Of a DNA stretch of 64,000 nucleotides, positions 18,892-26,665 are shown piece by piece. The notes beneath the pieces were generated by a model that did not search any database, was not told the DNA's origin, and saw only the letters and a program-made list of their open reading frames with translations. How positions within the stretch are numbered: the first letter of the stretch is position 1; each line of letters starts with the position of its first letter. The DNA lies in contig NZ_CP034346.1 in assembly GCF_003991425.1 (NCBI RefSeq), positions 3,199,501-3,263,500 on the forward strand. The letters are read 5' to 3'. The DNA is from Paenibacillus lutimineralis. Lineage in GTDB: Bacteria > Bacillota > Bacilli > Paenibacillales > Paenibacillaceae. Made by a program: the position numbers and the translations under genes.

Positions 18892-19130
18892 ATGAATATT
18901 GTGTTTCTGAACAGCTTCGATCGTGCAAATGAGGAGGATCGGATCGTGACCCCACAACTTCCATAGGCGAGGAGCATGGCGTCTGGCAGTTGGTGTGGAG
19001 TGAACCGCATGAATGTAAGATGGAACCTATGGTATGGTACGCCGGTACGTCGTGGGAAGAATTGCCGACTACCTTTCGACATGGCGTAGCCGTGAAGCTG
19101 GGAGAAGGCTACAAGCCGATGATAATAATT
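18892..19130 (+). pseudogene. Frameshifted N-terminal remnant of a hypothetical protein
   Basis: GGAGG at 18881 and ATG 18892 open a frame (MNIVFLNSFDRANEED) that stops at about 18964. A second frame then continues sensibly (EEHGVWQLVWSEP, MVWYAGTSWEELPTTFRHG, VKLGEGYKPM) until a family A repeat cuts it off. The pattern recalls the N-terminus of Paenibacillus HRDC-domain proteins, but I am not sure of this. Translation would need a frameshift, so it is most likely dead. Confidence 0.4.
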
Positions 19131-19149
19131 GATGTCGGGTGACAAGAAC
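19131..19149 (+). repeat. Family A repeat, single motif
   Basis: GATGTCGGGTGACAAGAAC. The preceding TGTCGGGT also precedes the copies at 15641 and 32539. It marks the broken end of the upstream remnant. Confidence 0.6.
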
Positions 19150-19187
19150 TTGCTTATTCCCCCGACAATTCCGTTTAGTTAAATCAG

Positions 19188-19236
19188 ACAGTATTCGATC
19201 AAGGACTATGTTCTGGAGGTCTTGATCGAATACTGT
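19188..19236. repeat. Long inverted repeat, 16-bp perfect arms
   Basis: ACAGTATTCGATCAAG (19188-19203) and its exact reverse complement (19221-19236), with a 17-base loop. There is no T tract on either side, so it is not a standard terminator. Confidence 0.7.
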
Positions 19237-19321
19237 TCGAAGTACCAGTAACAAGGCGATCGGTAACTGCATATACACCGCTTGAATTCTCCATAGGTTA
19301 ACCACTCTTTTCGAATGGTTC

Positions 19322-20212
19322 TCAAACTGTTCTGGATTTGAAAAAATCAATGAGCCATTCCGACAATTGCTGCTGTGCTTTGCTGATGAATCGGTCAGCA
19401 TAATACGTCAACTCCAGGTGACGAACGGGAGCAGGCTCAGAGATAGGAATCGATACGATATCGGACCATTCCGGATGCTGTTTTAACAAATCTCTCGGTT
19501 GTATGGTCGCACCGATGCCTGCCGCAACCAACTGTAATAGGGAGGATGCGGAGCCAACCTCCATGACCGTCGTCAATTCAAAGCCTTGTTCTCGGCAAAC
19601 GCCATCCACCAAATCTCTGCCCAAATAACCTTTCGGGTACATCACCAGAGCATGCTGTGTCATTTCCTCGAGCGTAATCTCGCGCCTCTTCGCCAGTTCA
19701 CTCGCTGAGTGAACAAACAATTCGTAAGGCTCGCTTCCCAGCGGAATCTGAACCAGACGTTTATCCGAAGGACCACAAAGTCCGATTCCGAGATCCACTT
19801 TATGTGCAAGCACTTCTTCCCGGACAAAGATCGTCGAGAATGCTTGCAGCCTGGTTTCGGGATAAAGGGTCTTGAATTCGACGAAGAGCGGAACAAGTTG
19901 GAAATCGAGATCGGAGGGCAATACTCCAAGCCGAACGGTTCCACGTTTCTCGGATAATAGCTCTTTAATGGCATTCTTCGCATCCATTTCAGCCTGAAGC
20001 ATTTTCATGCCGTATTGATGGAGCAGCCTGCCAGCCTCGGTTGCAACTACTTTTTTACCGATCCGGTCGAAAAGTGGCATGCCCACTTCTGCCTCAAGTA
20101 AGCGAATCTGCTGACTCAGCGTAGGCTGTGAAATCCCCAGAAGCTCTGCAGCTTTCGTGAAATGAAGGTGCTCGAAGACAGCCATAAAATACGTTATATT
20201 TCGAGTATCCAT
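19322..20212 (-). CDS. LysR-family transcriptional regulator
   Basis: A 296-residue regulator with the N-terminal LysR helix-turn-helix (HFTKAAELLGISQPTLSQQI) and a C-terminal periplasmic-binding-protein-like effector domain (about 90-290). The open frame extends seven codons upstream, but AAGGAG seven bases before 20212 fits this ATG. It is divergent from a CynX-type transporter, with TGATCAAT elements between them, so it probably controls that gene and itself. Confidence 0.85.
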   Translation of the reverse strand: MDTRNITYFMAVFEHLHFTKAAELLGISQPTLSQQIRLLEAEVGMPLFDRIGKKVVATEAGRLLHQYGMKMLQAEMDAKNAIKELLSEKRGTVRLGVLPSDLDFQLVPLFVEFKTLYPETRLQAFSTIFVREEVLAHKVDLGIGLCGPSDKRLVQIPLGSEPYELFVHSASELAKRREITLEEMTQHALVMYPKGYLGRDLVDGVCREQGFELTTVMEVGSASSLLQLVAAGIGATIQPRDLLKQHPEWSDIVSIPISEPAPVRHLELTYYADRFISKAQQQLSEWLIDFFKSRTV

Positions 20213-20226
20213 CTTTTTCTCCTTCA

Positions 20227-20278
20227 TGATCAATAGTTTTTTACTATCATAATAATACGATTTATTGGATTGATCAAT
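20227..20278. promoter_or_regulatory. Candidate LysR operator between divergent genes
   Basis: TGATCAAT (20227-20234) and the palindrome ATTGATCAAT (20269-20278) lie on either side of an AT-rich centre in the region between the LysR gene and the transporter. The paired, spaced arrangement fits LysR recognition and activation sites. Confidence 0.45.
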
Positions 20279-20336
20279 GAATAATACAGACTTATACTCA
20301 TAGTGACTTCAACAAGAATGGGGAGGAAGAGTACCG

Positions 20337-21500
20337 ATGAAAAAAACATTCTATTTATTCGCTCTATTTATAGCGGCTTTGAATCTACGCCCCTTAATTA
20401 CCTCTGTAGCTTCCATGATGGGTATGATTCAATCCGAGCTGGGCATCAGCGCTTTGACAGCAAGCCTTCTGACCACGCTGCCCGTCCTGTGTATGGGACT
20501 GTTTGCTCCAGTTGCCACAACGCTAAGTCAACGGTTTGGTCTGGAGCGTACCCTTTTTATTTCGTTACTTCTCATCACCATGGCTACCACACTGCGTGGT
20601 ATTGACCGATCTGTCACCATACTTCTTGTTACTGCTTTGGCAGGAGGGATCGGAATCAGCTTCGCCGGGCCTCTGTTGTCCAGCTTTATCAAAAAGTATT
20701 TCCCAGCCAGGCCGGGTATTGTCAGTATTTACTCGGTATCCATGACGATTGGGGCAGCACTCGCTTCGGGCTTAACCATCCCGATTTACACTCAAAGTCA
20801 ACATAACCTGCCATTCGCTTTGTCATGCTGGGCTGTTTTGGGGGTTATCGCTCTGATCATCTGGGTCGCTCTGGTAAGGAAAAAACAATATTCCGGCAAC
20901 GAGACCTGGCGTCTCAGACTGCCGCTTGGCAACAAAAAAGCCATCCAATTCACCTTGTTTTTTGGCTTCATGGCCAGCATGTTCTATGGCTTGACGGCCT
21001 GGATTTCACCTATTGCCCTCAGTTTCGGATACAGCCCGCAATACGCGGCTATGCTGCTTACCATGTTCACGCTGATTCAGGTCCCGGTTGCGTTGCTGGT
21101 TCCAGGTATTGTCAATCACTCGGGAAAGCCCAAATTATTGCTTGTCTTGTGCAGTGTGTCAGAGCTTATCGGCCTGGGATTACTTCTGTTACCCGTTCCG
21201 ATGCTTCCAGCCGTACTTTTTCTGGGCGTTGGTGCAGGCGGATTGTTTCCTCTGGCGCTGATGCTGCCCATTATGGAGACTCGTACCGCTGAAGAAGCGG
21301 GAACCTGGTCGGCTATGTCACAGATGGGAGGTTACACCATGGGTGCTTTTGGGCCTTTATTTATCGGATGGATCTTTGATATAAGTGGACATTTTAACGC
21401 TTCGATTATTGCCATGCTGGTCATCGTCATGCTGATGATTGGCGTGCAGCTGTCCATGACCCTGGAGAAAAAAGCTACAGAAGGACCTAATGAGCAGTAA
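20337..21500 (+). CDS. MFS transporter of the CynX/NimT family
   Basis: A 387-residue, twelve-helix transporter. The first helix contains ALNLRPLITSVASMMG, characteristic of the cyanate/nitroimidazole (CynX/NimT/YycB) branch. Members move small anions or drugs; the substrate is unknown. GGGGAGGAAG about ten bases upstream supports the ATG. It is divergent from the LysR regulator, its probable activator, and is followed by a terminator at 21657. Confidence 0.83.
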   Translation: MKKTFYLFALFIAALNLRPLITSVASMMGMIQSELGISALTASLLTTLPVLCMGLFAPVATTLSQRFGLERTLFISLLLITMATTLRGIDRSVTILLVTALAGGIGISFAGPLLSSFIKKYFPARPGIVSIYSVSMTIGAALASGLTIPIYTQSQHNLPFALSCWAVLGVIALIIWVALVRKKQYSGNETWRLRLPLGNKKAIQFTLFFGFMASMFYGLTAWISPIALSFGYSPQYAAMLLTMFTLIQVPVALLVPGIVNHSGKPKLLLVLCSVSELIGLGLLLLPVPMLPAVLFLGVGAGGLFPLALMLPIMETRTAEEAGTWSAMSQMGGYTMGAFGPLFIGWIFDISGHFNASIIAMLVIVMLMIGVQLSMTLEKKATEGPNEQ

Positions 21501-21656
21501 ATGGACTACGATGTCACATGATGCAACAACACAAACCGCCACAACCTACGATGTAAATAGGCTTGCGGCGATTTGTTTTCATTTTATTTCAAAAAACCTA
21601 AACATCTAAAAGTACATCCCTAACCAGATGTTCTCTTTATACATAGAAACTATTTT

Positions 21657-21695
21657 AAAAGCCGTCTGCCCTAATTAAGCGCAGGCGGCTTTTTT
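21657..21695 (+). terminator. Rho-independent terminator
   Basis: AAAAGCCGTCTGC pairs with GCAGGCGGCTTTTTT. It ends the CynX-like gene and, from the other side, lies after the minus-strand sigma gene. The remaining gap to 21824 holds nothing else clear. Confidence 0.8.
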
Positions 21696-21824
21696 GCATG
21701 AATTTGCGCACGAAATAAGCATCGCCACGCTAAACCACAAAAATATTGAGTCGTGATTATAGTACGCTCAAGCGTAAAGGCTTCGAAAAACTTAAGTCTT
21801 TCAGAACGACTTTAGTCGTCGACA

Positions 21825-22712
21825 TTATGTGAAATCCACCTGTTTTTTTGAGTAGGTGGTCATTTTTTTTCCCAAAATCGTTAAATCAAGTTGCTCAAGG
21901 TGTGTTGAGTCGGAAATCAAGTCTACCTCGGCGATTTTCCCATCTTTTATTGTAAACTGAATCACGTAAAGTAACTTCCCGCCTGGGGCCGCAATCGCCC
22001 CGATGCACCCATCCACGAGGGCCACCTGCGCAGCTTTGGCGCGTCCTGCTACCTTGTTGGCTAAAGCAAGGGCTCCCCGAGTTTCGGTTCGGACGCTTGT
22101 CTCACGATCATCTCGAAGAACCACATCCGGATCTAGCACCGCTAATAACGAATCGAAATCTCCAGCGTATGCCGCAGCTAGGAAAGCGTCAACGAGTTTG
22201 CACTGTCGATCCAAATCGGCTTGTGAATTGCTCTCATTTCCCCTCACCTTTTGGCGCGCCCGACTTGCAAGCTTTCTAGTGGCGAGTTCGGATTTTCCCA
22301 CAATGGGTGCAATTTCGCTGAATGGCACGGCAAAGACATCATGCAGCACGAAGGCCACCCGTTCTGATGGATTTAGTTTATCTAACACAACAAGTAGTGC
22401 AAGTCCGACTGAATCGGCCATCAGCGCTTCTTGTTCAGGATTGTATCGATCTTCAGAGTTAGCAGAAATTTCAGGCAAAGACTCATCCATGAATTCCTCA
22501 CGTCTAGCTTTTCTCGAACGCAGCATGTCAAGACAAATCCGCGATGTGACTGTGGTCAGCCATCCTCCTAAATTCTCAATCTCGCTTCTATCTGAACGAT
22601 AAAGACGTAACCAGGTTTCTTGCACGGCATCCTCCGCTTCTGTCAATGATCCAAGCATGCGATAGGCCATTGCCTGTAGATGTTCTCGGTACGATTCGAA
22701 TTGCTCTTCCAT
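21825..22712 (-). CDS. ECF sigma factor with C-terminal SnoaL-like domain (ECF41-like)
   Basis: A 295-residue protein. Residues about 5-70 form sigma region 2 (MAYRMLGSLTEAEDAVQETW), about 105-160 region 4 (AVPFSEIAPIVGKSE), and about 175-280 an NTF2/SnoaL-like domain. Fused SnoaL domains in ECF41 factors modulate sigma activity in place of a separate anti-sigma factor. The DGGGK motif usual in that domain is not seen (DDRET instead), so subgroup membership is uncertain. The gene is divergent from a carboxymuconolactone decarboxylase, the standard ECF41 partner, and both have ECF41-type promoters. Confidence 0.82.
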   Translation of the reverse strand: MEEQFESYREHLQAMAYRMLGSLTEAEDAVQETWLRLYRSDRSEIENLGGWLTTVTSRICLDMLRSRKARREEFMDESLPEISANSEDRYNPEQEALMADSVGLALLVVLDKLNPSERVAFVLHDVFAVPFSEIAPIVGKSELATRKLASRARQKVRGNESNSQADLDRQCKLVDAFLAAAYAGDFDSLLAVLDPDVVLRDDRETSVRTETRGALALANKVAGRAKAAQVALVDGCIGAIAAPGGKLLYVIQFTIKDGKIAEVDLISDSTHLEQLDLTILGKKMTTYSKKQVDFT

Positions 22713-22782
22713 ACGACTGAATTCCCCTCATCATAATGTCTCTTAAATCAATTTATCATTAAAATTGCTTCTTAATTATATT

Positions 22783-22809
22783 GACGAATGAAGTTCAGCG
22801 AACGTGACA
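22783..22809 (-). promoter_or_regulatory. ECF41-type promoter for the sigma gene
   Basis: On the minus strand TGTCACG, 16 bases, CGTC. The published ECF41 consensus is TGTCACA with CGTC. It lies about 70 bases before the sigma start and implies autoregulation. Confidence 0.7.
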
Positions 22810-22828
22810 AAATCTAAAAATTTGTGTT

Positions 22829-22855
22829 AGTCACACACTCTCCGTTCGACACGTC
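22829..22855 (+). promoter_or_regulatory. ECF41-type promoter for the decarboxylase gene
   Basis: AGTCACA, 16 bases, CGTC, with the start codon about 55 bases downstream. Spacing is the same as in the opposing promoter. Confidence 0.7.
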
Positions 22856-22909
22856 ATTATAGTGAAAGGCCGAATTAAAAGCTTCTATCAAAAAAAAGGA
22901 GTGTTTTCT

Positions 22910-23383
22910 ATGCAATCCAGAATGAGAAACCCTGTAATCATTTTACCCGATGTGGGCCAATCCTTGCAGGCGTTGGGCAAAGCCTTATTTGCTTCAGCCG
23001 AGAAAAACGGTGTGCCCGCCCGTACTCTCTTCCTTGCCTACCTTCGTGCTAGCCAAATCAACGGAGATAGCGTCTGCGTGGATCTTCACTCCCGCAACGC
23101 TATGGCTGCAGGCGAATCGGCTGAGCGAATTCTAACTGTATCTGCTTGGCGCGACACGACAAATTTCACAGACGCGGAACGTGCTGCTCTGTCACTCAGC
23201 GAGTCGATGACTCGACTGTATGACCAGACCTATCCGGTGTCAGACGAAGTGTACAAGGAAGCAGCCCTTCACTATGATGAAGCGGCACTGGCCACGCTTA
23301 TTACCGGAATCGCCACGGCTAACCTTTACAACCGCCTTAACGTCTCAACTCGCCAAATAGTAGACGTTTTGCCCCGTAATTAA
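22910..23383 (+). CDS. Carboxymuconolactone decarboxylase / AhpD-like protein
   Basis: A 157-residue AhpD-fold protein. The region ASQINGDSVCVDLHSR aligns with the C-x-x-C-x-x-x-H centre of alkylhydroperoxidase-like proteins, but the first cysteine is Asp, so only one of the redox pair remains. Thiol-peroxidase activity of the usual kind is doubtful. AAGGAG ten bases upstream supports the ATG at 22910 rather than the one 16 codons earlier. It is the probable regulon gene of the divergent sigma factor; the azoreductase follows 45 bases later. Confidence 0.8.
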   Translation: MQSRMRNPVIILPDVGQSLQALGKALFASAEKNGVPARTLFLAYLRASQINGDSVCVDLHSRNAMAAGESAERILTVSAWRDTTNFTDAERAALSLSESMTRLYDQTYPVSDEVYKEAALHYDEAALATLITGIATANLYNRLNVSTRQIVDVLPRN

Positions 23384-23428
23384 ATAGGCAGTTCATCACT
23401 CATCAAAATAGGGAGGTTTTACTTCATT

Positions 23429-24076
23429 ATGGAAACAGTACTTTATATAACAGCTCACCCACGCGACGATGAGCAATCCTATTCCATGACAGTAGGAAAA
23501 GAATTTATGCAAGCTTACCGTTTAGCCCATCCGCAGGATGAGGTCGTACATCTCGATTTGTATAGAATGAATATTCCGCAACTAGACGCTGATATTTTGA
23601 ACGGGTGGGACAAGCTTAAAAGTGGTACATCTTTCGAACAATTAACACTTGCGGAGCAAACGAAAATCGGACGTATCAATGAACTTGTTGATCAATTTGT
23701 GGCCGCCGATAAATATATCTTTGTCAATCCTATATGGAATTACTCCTATCCCCCGGTGATGAAAGCATATCTTGACACGATCTGTATCACGGGCAAGACA
23801 TTCAAGTATCATCCAGATGGTAGCAGGAGCGGTTTGCTTGGCGATAAAAAAGCTGTTCACATTCAAGCTAGTGGAAGCGTATTGTCACCCGGATCAAACA
23901 CGATCAACGAAGGTTTTGAAATGGGGCACCGCCACCTAAAAGTCATTATGGATTTTGTGGGACTAACTGACTTTCAAAGTATCTTTGTTGAAGGGATAGC
24001 CGAGTATCCTAATCAAGCGCCGCAGTTTAAAGAAAAGGCAATCCGACAAGCGCACCAAATAGCGGAAAACTTCTAG
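23429..24076 (+). CDS. azoR: FMN-dependent NADH-azoreductase
   Basis: A 215-residue flavodoxin-like protein. The N-terminus (VLYITAHPRDDEQSYSM) forms the FMN phosphate loop and VNPIWNYSYPPVMKAYLD matches the conserved P-x-W-N-x-x-x-P-x-x-L-K segment of AzoR. It reduces azo compounds and quinones with NADH via bound FMN, in the cytosol. AGGGAGG precedes the ATG. It may be co-transcribed with the decarboxylase, as oxidoreductases are common ECF41 targets. A terminator lies 20 bases after the stop. Confidence 0.86.
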   Translation: METVLYITAHPRDDEQSYSMTVGKEFMQAYRLAHPQDEVVHLDLYRMNIPQLDADILNGWDKLKSGTSFEQLTLAEQTKIGRINELVDQFVAADKYIFVNPIWNYSYPPVMKAYLDTICITGKTFKYHPDGSRSGLLGDKKAVHIQASGSVLSPGSNTINEGFEMGHRHLKVIMDFVGLTDFQSIFVEGIAEYPNQAPQFKEKAIRQAHQIAENF

Positions 24077-24094
24077 ATAAAGAATTTCATAAGA

Positions 24095-24128
24095 AATAGG
24101 GGCAGCTGTTTTTACAGCTTCCCCTATT
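24095..24128 (+). terminator. Terminator hairpin after the azoreductase gene
   Basis: AATAGGGGCAGCTG pairs with CAGCTTCCCCTATT. The loop is T-rich; the following T tract is short. Confidence 0.65.
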
Positions 24129-24340
24129 CATTTATATTAGAACGATACAAAACTGTATTTGTCTTCACCAGAAGAGATTCTTATTTTCCCGTAAAGGAGA
24201 TAGTACTGTCCTAGCATTCCAATTTCTTATATCTATGGGGAGGAGGAAAATCATCGGTGAGAACATATGCGAGATTACATATACATCATAGATACGTGCT
24301 AAAATAGACCAATAAAGATAAGCAGGGGGGTAAGGGATGA

Positions 24341-24573
24341 AAGAGGTATGAACTTGGAATCGGTGTGCAACAAAATTATGATTCACGATATTTACCAAGT
24401 AATTTCAATGAAATGTGTAATTAATATGATGTTTTCCGTCAATGTTATTGTGGATGTTCATATGCAGCAGAGAAACAAGATATAGATTTACGGGCAGTGA
24501 ATAAAGATGCTATAAATTATTTGAACGAAAATAATCTTAGTTTGAAAAAAAGAGATAATAATGAATGGGACGT
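24341..24573 (+). pseudogene. Degraded protein resembling the QueH (DUF208) C-terminus
   Basis: One + frame reads GIGVQQNYDSRYLPSNFNEM, an in-frame TAA near 24420, then DVFRQCYCGCSYAAEKQDID and a short tail. The F-R-Q-x-Y-C-G-C-x-Y segment is like the cysteine motif of QueH-type epoxyqueuosine reductases. The N-terminal half is absent. The rest of 24129-24621 shows no gene. Confidence 0.4.
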
Positions 24574-24621
24574 GCTGTTGTCCCATCGGTTTTTCGAAGA
24601 TAAGGAGAGGACGAGCGAAAC

Positions 24622-25500
24622 ATGAAGGTAGAAGTGTATACGTTAAATGCGTTTGCGAAAGGGGAGCGTGGCGGTAATCCAGCGGGTGTTGTCTTGGAGG
24701 ACGGCCTTTCGCTGGAAACTGCTGAAATGCAGCTCATAGCGAAGGAATTGGGCCTTTCGGAGACAGCCTTTATGGAAAAATCCCTGCTTGCGGATTACAA
24801 AATCCGCTATTTCACCCCCGCCAGCGAAGTTGATCTGTGCGGACACGCCACGATTGCTGCATTTGGACTAATGCATTCGTTAGGTTTATCAAAGGAAGGG
24901 ACCTCCTATACGATAGAAACCAAGGCAGGGATTTTGGATGTCGATATTAGCTCTGGGGGTCTTGTTTATTTGTCACAGGCTTTACCACAATTTCTTGAAA
25001 AGATATCCTGTGAGGAAATCGCCCCATCTTTAGGGATGGATGCCGAGGATCTGGAAACCGGGTTGCCCATCCAGATTGTTTCGACGGGGCTGCGGGACAT
25101 TTTGATCCCGATACGCAGCAGGAAGCTCTTGAATGAGGTTCAGCCAAATTTTGAAGCCATAACTGCCATCAGCGAAAAATATGATGTGGTTGGATATCAT
25201 CTGTTCACGATGGATACGCCAGATGCTGCTGCTGCGGAATGCCGGAATTTCGCTCCGCTGTACGATATTCCCGAGGAGAGCGCGACAGGAACATCCAACG
25301 GTGCCCTGCTCAGCTATTTGTACCAACATGGCCAACGATCTTTGCGGGAAGTGGAGCAAGTCATGTTCAGGCAAGGGTATTCGATGGATTGTCCTTCTGA
25401 AATCAAGGTAGGATTACGCCTGAGCGAGAGCGGTGAAATCAACCAGGTTCGGGTTGGCGGTGCAGTGGTTGGCATTGAACGAAGACATATCACGATATAA
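24622..25500 (+). CDS. PhzF-family isomerase-like protein
   Basis: A 292-residue protein of the PhzF/YddE fold. The start (VEVYTLNAFAKGERGGNPAGVV), the catalytic glutamate (Glu47 in LSETAF) and VDLCGHATIAAFG are hallmarks of the family. The founding enzyme isomerises an intermediate of phenazine synthesis, but no phenazine genes are nearby and most members have unknown substrates. AAGGAGAGG upstream supports the ATG. Confidence 0.85.
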   Translation: MKVEVYTLNAFAKGERGGNPAGVVLEDGLSLETAEMQLIAKELGLSETAFMEKSLLADYKIRYFTPASEVDLCGHATIAAFGLMHSLGLSKEGTSYTIETKAGILDVDISSGGLVYLSQALPQFLEKISCEEIAPSLGMDAEDLETGLPIQIVSTGLRDILIPIRSRKLLNEVQPNFEAITAISEKYDVVGYHLFTMDTPDAAAAECRNFAPLYDIPEESATGTSNGALLSYLYQHGQRSLREVEQVMFRQGYSMDCPSEIKVGLRLSESGEINQVRVGGAVVGIERRHITI

Positions 25501-25610
25501 GCGGAATCAAAAACCCTAATATGACGGGCTTTTATAAACGTTTATTTATGCAAATACAGAGTGGAAATCATTGAAGGTCATATGTTCCAGATCATGTACA
25601 CATGTCAGAG

Positions 25611-25681
25611 GACAAGAACGTATACGCTTAAGGAGTCGCGAAAATCGCGGCTTTTTTGTTTTAACGATATAAGTTCTTGTT
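25611..25681 (+). repeat. Family A repeat
   Basis: GACAAGAAC at 25611, GTTCTTGTT at 25673. A hairpin GTCGCG-AAAAT-CGCGGC plus six T lies between. AACGATATAAG before the right arm is shared with the copies at 34060, 50277 and 62695. Confidence 0.8.
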
Positions 25682-25817
25682 CGATTTATAACATGTAAAT
25701 TCAAAAGCATATTGTTAATTTCTTTATAAGATCATTTTTTTCTGAACTGCTAACTGAACTGCTCAGTTCGGTTCATTGGATTCTCCCATAGCATTTTGAG
25801 GATAGAAGTCAGTTCTT

Positions 25818-25844
25818 CATTAAGCTAACGGGACGATAGTTCAA
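25818..25844 (+). repeat. Family B repeat, single motif
   Basis: CATTAAGCTAACGGGACGAT followed by AGTTCAA. Confidence 0.75.
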
Positions 25845-25918
25845 TTATTCGCAGTGGACTCACAAACCTATTAAAATATGTTACACTATCCCATATTTGT
25901 TCATCCATGGAGGAACTT

Positions 25919-26596
25919 ATGAAACTATTGATCGTAGAGGACGATATTGGGATATCGTATACAATTGCAAGAGTTATGCAGGATGAAGGGCATGAAGTTA
26001 CGGAGTGTCATAACGGAGAAGAGGGCTTGCATCACGCATTGTACGGCGAGTTCGATTTAATTATTTTGGATATTATGCTGCCCAAGGTTGATGGATTTAC
26101 GTTCATCCAAGAGTTGAGGAAGCAAAGAGTGGATACCCCGATTCTTTGTCTGACGGCAAAAGACGGGTTGAACGACCGGGTAAAGGGTTTAACGATCGGA
26201 GCGGACGATTATGTGGTAAAGCCATTCGAGATTCCAGAGCTGATCGTCAGAGCTAAAGTGCTGCTGCGTCGTTATGGCAAGGTTAATCAAGAAGAGCAGA
26301 TTAGCTACGGCCCGATTGCTATTCAAGTTAGAAATCGAGCAGTAACGGTTACAGGAGAAGTGCTGACCTTAACAGAAAAGGAATATGAGCTGCTTGAGTA
26401 CCTGCTCATCAATAAAGAGCAGATCGTGACGAAGGAGCAAATCTATAACCGAATTTGGGGACTCGATTCGGAAGCGGGAATTGGCATCGTTGAGCTCTAT
26501 GTCCATTATCTTCGGAAGAAGCTGTCTTCATGGCATGCTGATCAATATATCCAAACCGTAAGAGGTTTGGGCTACATACTCAGAATAAACGAGTAG
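25919..26596 (+). CDS. OmpR/PhoB-family response regulator
   Basis: A 225-residue regulator. The receiver domain (residues 1-115) has the acidic pair D8/D9, phosphorylation site Asp51 in LIILDIMLPK, and the conserved Lys in YVVKPFE. The C-terminal winged helix (about 125-222) ends with TVRGLGYIL, typical of OmpR. GGAGG at 25909-25913 supports the ATG at 25919. It heads a run with the DUF885 protein, the sensor kinase and the serine hydrolase; the kinase two genes later is its likely partner. Confidence 0.9.
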   Translation: MKLLIVEDDIGISYTIARVMQDEGHEVTECHNGEEGLHHALYGEFDLIILDIMLPKVDGFTFIQELRKQRVDTPILCLTAKDGLNDRVKGLTIGADDYVVKPFEIPELIVRAKVLLRRYGKVNQEEQISYGPIAIQVRNRAVTVTGEVLTLTEKEYELLEYLLINKEQIVTKEQIYNRIWGLDSEAGIGIVELYVHYLRKKLSSWHADQYIQTVRGLGYILRINE

Positions 26597-26665
26597 TTTT
26601 TCAAAGGGAAATCAAAGGTTCATCTTGTATATTCTTCTTATAATCTATAAAGGGGAGATTAATGC

